From the NCBI RefSeq assembly GCF_009688965.1, contig NZ_AP021875.1:6572001-6636000 (forward strand): a DNA stretch of 64,000 nucleotides. The letters run 5' to 3'. Each line of letters opens with the position of its first letter. The stretch's first letter is position 1. Position numbers and translations under genes: made by a program. Below the pieces are notes generated by a model. The model saw only the letters and a program-made list of their open reading frames with translations, did not search any database and was not told the DNA's origin. The DNA comes from Desulfosarcina widdelii. GTDB lineage: Bacteria > Desulfobacterota > Desulfobacteria > Desulfobacterales > Desulfosarcinaceae. This document shows positions 60,615 through 64,000 of the stretch, in pieces.

Positions 60615-62090
60615 ATGAACACCCATTTATCCGAATCCTTCGTCCACGCACTCGATATCGGCTACGAGGATTTCCTGCCGGTCTTCGACGGTTTTAGCGA
60701 AGGTCTGCTGATTACCGACCGCGATGCCACCATCGTCTATTATAATCCGGCCATGACCGTTATCGACGAACTGCAGCCGTCGGATGTGCTGGGGAAAAAA
60801 GTGACGGATGTTTATGCGTTGACCGAAGCGGAAAGCTGCATCATGCAGTGTCTGCAGACCCGGCAGCCGATCGTCGACCGGCCGCTGCTCTACAGGACCC
60901 GCTGGGGAAAGATCGCCAACACCATGCACACGGTGTTCCCGCTTTTCAAGGGCACGCGGCTCGAAGGGGCCATCTGTCTGGTGCGGGAATACGGCATGCT
61001 CGCCAAGACCATCTCCTCGGCACCGCTGTCGCGTCACCATTCGACCGTCCCTGCCGAGGCGCGATTCGATTTCGACGCCATTGTGGGCTGCAATGTTGAA
61101 TTCCTGCGGGTCGTCAATACGGCCAAGATGGCGGCCGGCACCCCTTCTCCCGTGATGCTGTACGGGGAGACCGGCACCGGCAAGGAGCTGTTTGCCCAGG
61201 CGATTCACAACCGCAGCGAAAACCGCAAGGGTCGCTACACGGCAGTCAATTGCGCCGCCATCCCGGAAAATCTGCTCGAGGGCATTCTTTTCGGAACTAC
61301 GCGGGGTGCCTTTACCGGGGCACGCGACAAAATCGGGCTTTTCGAGCAGGCCAATGGCGGCACGCTTTTTCTGGACGAGCTGAACGCCATGGCCAACCGG
61401 CTCCAGGCCAAAATCCTGCGGGTCGTCCAGGAGCGCAAGGTGCGGCGCCTGGGGTCTTTGCAGGAAAGGCCGGTCGACCTGAAAATCGTCAGCAGCGTAA
61501 ATCAGGAGCCCCATGTGGCCATCGCTGAAAACGCCTTGCGGCCGGACCTCTTTTACCGACTGGGGGTGGTCTTCATTCCGATTCCGCCCTTGCGGGAACG
61601 AAAAGAAGATATCGTTCTGCTGGCCCGTCACTTTCTATCCAAGCACAATCGGGCGCTGAACCGCAACGTTACCGACATTTCGGATGACGTGCTGGCCCTT
61701 TTCAATCGCTATGACTGGCCCGGCAATGTGCGGGAACTGGAGCACGTCATCGAGGGGGCCATCAACCTGGTGGTGTCCAGCCGCACCATCGAGCGCCGGC
61801 ATCTGCAATCCCATCATACCGTCTGGCAGCGGTTCAGCGGGCAGCCCGACGGTAGAACCGCCGACAAACGGCTTCCGGTCAGCCGGATTCTGGCGCCCTC
61901 ATTGGCGGCGAGGTCGACCGCAGGTCTGGTTCAGCGCAAAGCGGACCTGGAGAGAGAGACGATTGCCGAGGCCCTGGCGTCCAGCCGGGGCAATGTTACC
62001 CGGGCGGCCAGAGAGATCGGCATTTCGCGCCAGTTGCTGACCTACAAGATGAAAAAGTATCGAATCGAGCGCCGCCACTATTACGCTTGA
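60615..62090 (+). CDS. PAS-containing sigma-54 activator (RocR-like)
   Basis: The 491-residue protein has an N-terminal PAS domain (FDGFSEGLLITDRDATIVYY), an AAA+ domain with GETGTGKE, the sigma-54 loop GAFTGA, GGTLFLDELNAM and RPDLFYRL, and a Fis-type HTH at the end (REIGISRQLLTYKMKKY). It has no receiver domain, so it responds directly to a ligand sensed by PAS. The layout resembles RocR, which controls arginine catabolism in Bacillus. A likely target is the -24/-12 promoter at 62320-62335 before the dimethylglycine-dehydrogenase-like gene. Start ATG 60615 follows GGCGGAGACG. Confidence 0.9.
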   Translation: MNTHLSESFVHALDIGYEDFLPVFDGFSEGLLITDRDATIVYYNPAMTVIDELQPSDVLGKKVTDVYALTEAESCIMQCLQTRQPIVDRPLLYRTRWGKIANTMHTVFPLFKGTRLEGAICLVREYGMLAKTISSAPLSRHHSTVPAEARFDFDAIVGCNVEFLRVVNTAKMAAGTPSPVMLYGETGTGKELFAQAIHNRSENRKGRYTAVNCAAIPENLLEGILFGTTRGAFTGARDKIGLFEQANGGTLFLDELNAMANRLQAKILRVVQERKVRRLGSLQERPVDLKIVSSVNQEPHVAIAENALRPDLFYRLGVVFIPIPPLRERKEDIVLLARHFLSKHNRALNRNVTDISDDVLALFNRYDWPGNVRELEHVIEGAINLVVSSRTIERRHLQSHHTVWQRFSGQPDGRTADKRLPVSRILAPSLAARSTAGLVQRKADLERETIAEALASSRGNVTRAAREIGISRQLLTYKMKKYRIERRHYYA

Positions 62091-62133
62091 CACCGGCATC
62101 CGGGAAACCCGCCGCCATCCACTTTCTCCGACC

Positions 62134-62193
62134 GCAAATATTTTTGCATTTCACAGACGAAAAATATTTTTCTATCTGTAAAAATATTTTTCT
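62134..62193. promoter_or_regulatory. Three AAATATTT palindromes, possible activator sites
   Basis: CAAATATTTTTG, AAAAATATTTTTCT and a second AAAAATATTTTTCT lie with centres about 26 and 20 bp apart. They are about 130-180 bp upstream of the -24 element at 62320, the usual place for enhancer sites of sigma-54 activators. The RocR-like gene ends just upstream. Confidence 0.5.
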
Positions 62194-62319
62194 TTTTTTT
62201 TCTGCCGTCAGCATTCTTTTCTCGTTATCCATCCGCAGTTTCAATATAACTAGTTTATTTAACTTGTTTTCCATGATTTCAACGCTTGTTTGTCGATGGT
62301 GAATGGTCGTCAGACATTA

Positions 62320-62335
62320 CGGAACGTTTATTGCT
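62320..62335 (+). promoter_or_regulatory. Sigma-54 (-24/-12) promoter
   Basis: CGGAACG-TTTA-TTGCT keeps the invariant GG and GC with 10-bp spacing and differs from TGGCACG-N4-TTGCW at two bases. It lies about 150 nt upstream of the ATG at 62486. A sigma-54 activator is encoded immediately upstream. Confidence 0.7.
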
Positions 62336-62485
62336 TGGTGTGTGTTTCATCAAAGGCGGTCCAGAAACCGCGAGGTTGCGGCCATGTTTAAAAAAGCCTT
62401 GAAACTATAATCATGCGACGATCCACGGGAGCCTGGCCGGCCTGCTGCCGGCCGTGCTTCCAGTATCCAAAAGGAGGCCCGGGCA

Positions 62486-64000
62486 ATGAAAACACAGTCA
62501 AGAGTCGTGGTTATCGGCGGGGGAGTGATCGGTGTAAGCGTGGCGTATCATCTGGCAAAATACGGTTGGAGCGATGTCGTTCTGATCGAAAAGCACGAAC
62601 TGACCTCCGGGTCCACGTGGATGGCCGCCGGCAACTGCTCCTTTTTTCATGGCAACTACTACTGCACCCAGGTCAACATGAAAAGCGTCGAACTCTACCA
62701 GCGCCTGGAGGCCGAAACCGGACAGGGAACGGGTTGGCACACGACCGGTTCCATCCGCACGGCCGACAATCCGGGACGCATGGAAGAACTGGGATACGTA
62801 TACAGCATGAACCGCTGCCTGGGACTGGATGTAAGTTGGGTCACGCCGGAAGAAATCAAGGCCATGCATCCGTTAATTAACGTCGACGGCCTCATTGCCG
62901 GCCTTTACTGGCCGGATGACGGTGACGTGGATCCCAACGGCGTCACAATGGCAATGAGCATCGGGGCCAAGAAATACGGGGCCGAGATCAACACCCATAC
63001 CCGGGTGACAGGCATCGAAAGCACACCGTCTGGAGAGTGGCGGGTTAGCACCGACAAGGGTGACATTACCTGCGAGGTCGTGGTTAACGCCGCCGGCCTG
63101 TGGGCTCCCCAGGTGGCCCGGATGGTGGGGCTGGATATCCCCTCCATTCCCGGCGAGCACACCCATATCCTTTTCGAGGCCATCGACGTGGTCAAGGACC
63201 GCGATGCCTACCTGCCCCTGGTGCGCGACCCGGACCGTTCCATTTACATCCGCCAGGAAATGGATAGCCTGATCCTGGGATTGTATGAAAGCAAGGTCAA
63301 GCAATGGTACCCGCAAGGGGTGCCCTGGGACTACGCCCAGACTGAGCTGCAGCCGGACATCGACCACGTCGCCGATTTCATCGAGAACGGCATTTACCGC
63401 TTCCCCATCATGGGCGAAACCGGCTTCAAGCACGTTACCGACGGCCCTATCACCTACACGCCCAACGGAGACCCGCTGGTGGGGCCGGCCTATCCTTTGA
63501 AAAATTTCTACCACGCCTGCGGCTACAGTTTCGGCGTCACCCAGGCCGGGGGCATCGGCCACCATCTGGCCGGCTGGATCATGAACGGCGAGCCCGAGAT
63601 CGACCTGTGGTCGGTGGACAGCCGCCGCTACGGCAGTTATGCCAACTGGGCATACAACCATGAGAAGATCGAGGACACCTATCCGCGCCTGTACGCCATC
63701 ATCTGTCCCAACGACTGGCGCGATGCCGCCCGCCCCAACCGCACTGCCCCGATCTACGAATACCAGAAGCAGGCCGGCGCCGTCTTCGGCGATTACTTTG
63801 GCTGGGAATGCCCCAACTATTTCACCGATGATCCGGTAAAAAACCGTGAGAATCCGGGCTGGAAGCGCAACAACACCTTCGATTTCGTCGGCGCCGAGTG
63901 CCGGCATGTCATGGAAAAGGTCGGTCTGATCGACCTGACCCGTTTCGCCAAAACCCGCATCACGGGAACCGGCGCCGAGACCTGGCTCAATACCATGACC
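62486..64000 (+). CDS. Dimethylglycine/sarcosine dehydrogenase-like flavoprotein (partial)
   Basis: From ATG 62486 (AAGGAGG upstream) the frame is open to the right edge (505 codons seen). It starts with FAD binding VVVIGGGVIGVSVAYHLAKY, has STWMAAGNCSFFHGNYY near the flavin site, VVNAAGLWAPQVARMVGLDI, and ends in the junction to a GcvT-like domain (ECRHVMEKVGLIDLTRFAKT). This is the two-domain layout of dimethylglycine and sarcosine dehydrogenases, which demethylate N-methylglycines and pass the methyl group to folate. Electrons probably go to ETF. The gene sits behind a sigma-54 promoter and a RocR-like activator and next to the sox locus, fitting betaine or dimethylglycine breakdown. Confidence 0.88.
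   Translation, partial: MKTQSRVVVIGGGVIGVSVAYHLAKYGWSDVVLIEKHELTSGSTWMAAGNCSFFHGNYYCTQVNMKSVELYQRLEAETGQGTGWHTTGSIRTADNPGRMEELGYVYSMNRCLGLDVSWVTPEEIKAMHPLINVDGLIAGLYWPDDGDVDPNGVTMAMSIGAKKYGAEINTHTRVTGIESTPSGEWRVSTDKGDITCEVVVNAAGLWAPQVARMVGLDIPSIPGEHTHILFEAIDVVKDRDAYLPLVRDPDRSIYIRQEMDSLILGLYESKVKQWYPQGVPWDYAQTELQPDIDHVADFIENGIYRFPIMGETGFKHVTDGPITYTPNGDPLVGPAYPLKNFYHACGYSFGVTQAGGIGHHLAGWIMNGEPEIDLWSVDSRRYGSYANWAYNHEKIEDTYPRLYAIICPNDWRDAARPNRTAPIYEYQKQAGAVFGDYFGWECPNYFTDDPVKNRENPGWKRNNTFDFVGAECRHVMEKVGLIDLTRFAKTRITGTGAETWLNTMT

Larger units (their letters stand above)
62091..62485. other. Regulatory region of the dimethylglycine-dehydrogenase-like gene
   Basis: It contains three AAATATTT-type palindromes (centres near 62139, 62165 and 62185), a -24/-12 promoter at 62320-62335 and the ribosome site AAGGAGG at 62470-62476. 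No RNA gene was seen. Confidence 0.6.

Noticed and set aside
62413..62880. 155-codon plus-strand ORF at the right edge
   Set aside because: It is out of frame with the dehydrogenase gene starting at 62486, which has AAGGAGG and clear FAD motifs.

Overview
The window looks like a chromosomal piece of a high-GC, strictly anaerobic, sulfate-reducing type deltaproteobacterium (Desulfobacterales, Desulfosarcina-like). This is inferred from gene content: several heterodisulfide-reductase (Hdr)-like electron-transfer proteins, in-frame UGA codons in HdrA and MvhD, sigma-54 two-component systems, and a betaine/sarcosine-type demethylation locus with EtfAB. No rRNA, tRNA or cas gene was recognised.

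Layout. (1) 1-6358, minus: an Hdr operon, hdrA - mvhD - FrhB-like ferredoxin - AsrA/HydB-like protein (cut by the window edge). Both hdrA and mvhD carry an in-frame TGA where paralogues have Cys, each followed by a hairpin placed like a bacterial SECIS. (2) 6794-12730: cassette 1, a Rossmann-PAS histidine kinase, an NtrC-type regulator and an archaemetzincin (plus), converging on two Cys-rich GcvH-like genes (minus) with a strong -24/-12 promoter. (3) 13085-15136: a rubrerythrin-like protein, miaA and a receiver protein. (4) 15150-29753, minus: a second, Cys-only Hdr locus: receiver, hdrA-GltD fusion, mvhD, FrhB-like ferredoxin, an hdrA with a complete response-regulator receiver domain inside it, hdrC, hdrB, then a sensor kinase with two c-haem-type motifs and a receiver-kinase hybrid. 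(5) 31032-35886: cassette 2, a mirror image of cassette 1 (GcvH-like; archaemetzincin, NtrC-type regulator, Rossmann-PAS kinase), again with a -24/-12 promoter before the GcvH-like gene. (6) 36416-43796: housekeeping and small genes (plsC, rnj, ftsK, a methyltransferase, cspA). (7) 44334-49379: a divalent-anion transporter, remnants of two CRISPR arrays (type I-E-like and I-C-like), a chimeric higA, a TSUP transporter and small proteins. (8) 49994-64000: etfA-etfB, a FAD oxidoreductase, soxG-soxA-soxD-soxB, a divergent RpiR regulator, a RocR-like sigma-54 activator, and a dimethylglycine-dehydrogenase-like gene that runs off the right edge and is preceded by a -24/-12 promoter.

How it may fit together (inference). 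The Hdr loci are soluble electron-bifurcating or confurcating modules that link NAD(P)H, ferredoxin and thiol/disulfide or other two-electron donors. Locus 1 is a selenocysteine version and locus 2 a cysteine version of the same HdrA-MvhD-FrhB core. The two mirrored kinase/activator/protease/GcvH-like cassettes flank these loci and probably sense redox or nucleotide state. The receiver domain inside one HdrA, together with the haem-type kinase downstream, suggests direct phosphorylation control of an electron-transfer flavoprotein. Sarcosine and dimethylglycine oxidation would feed electrons through EtfAB. Dispersed palindromic repeats fill most intergenic gaps.
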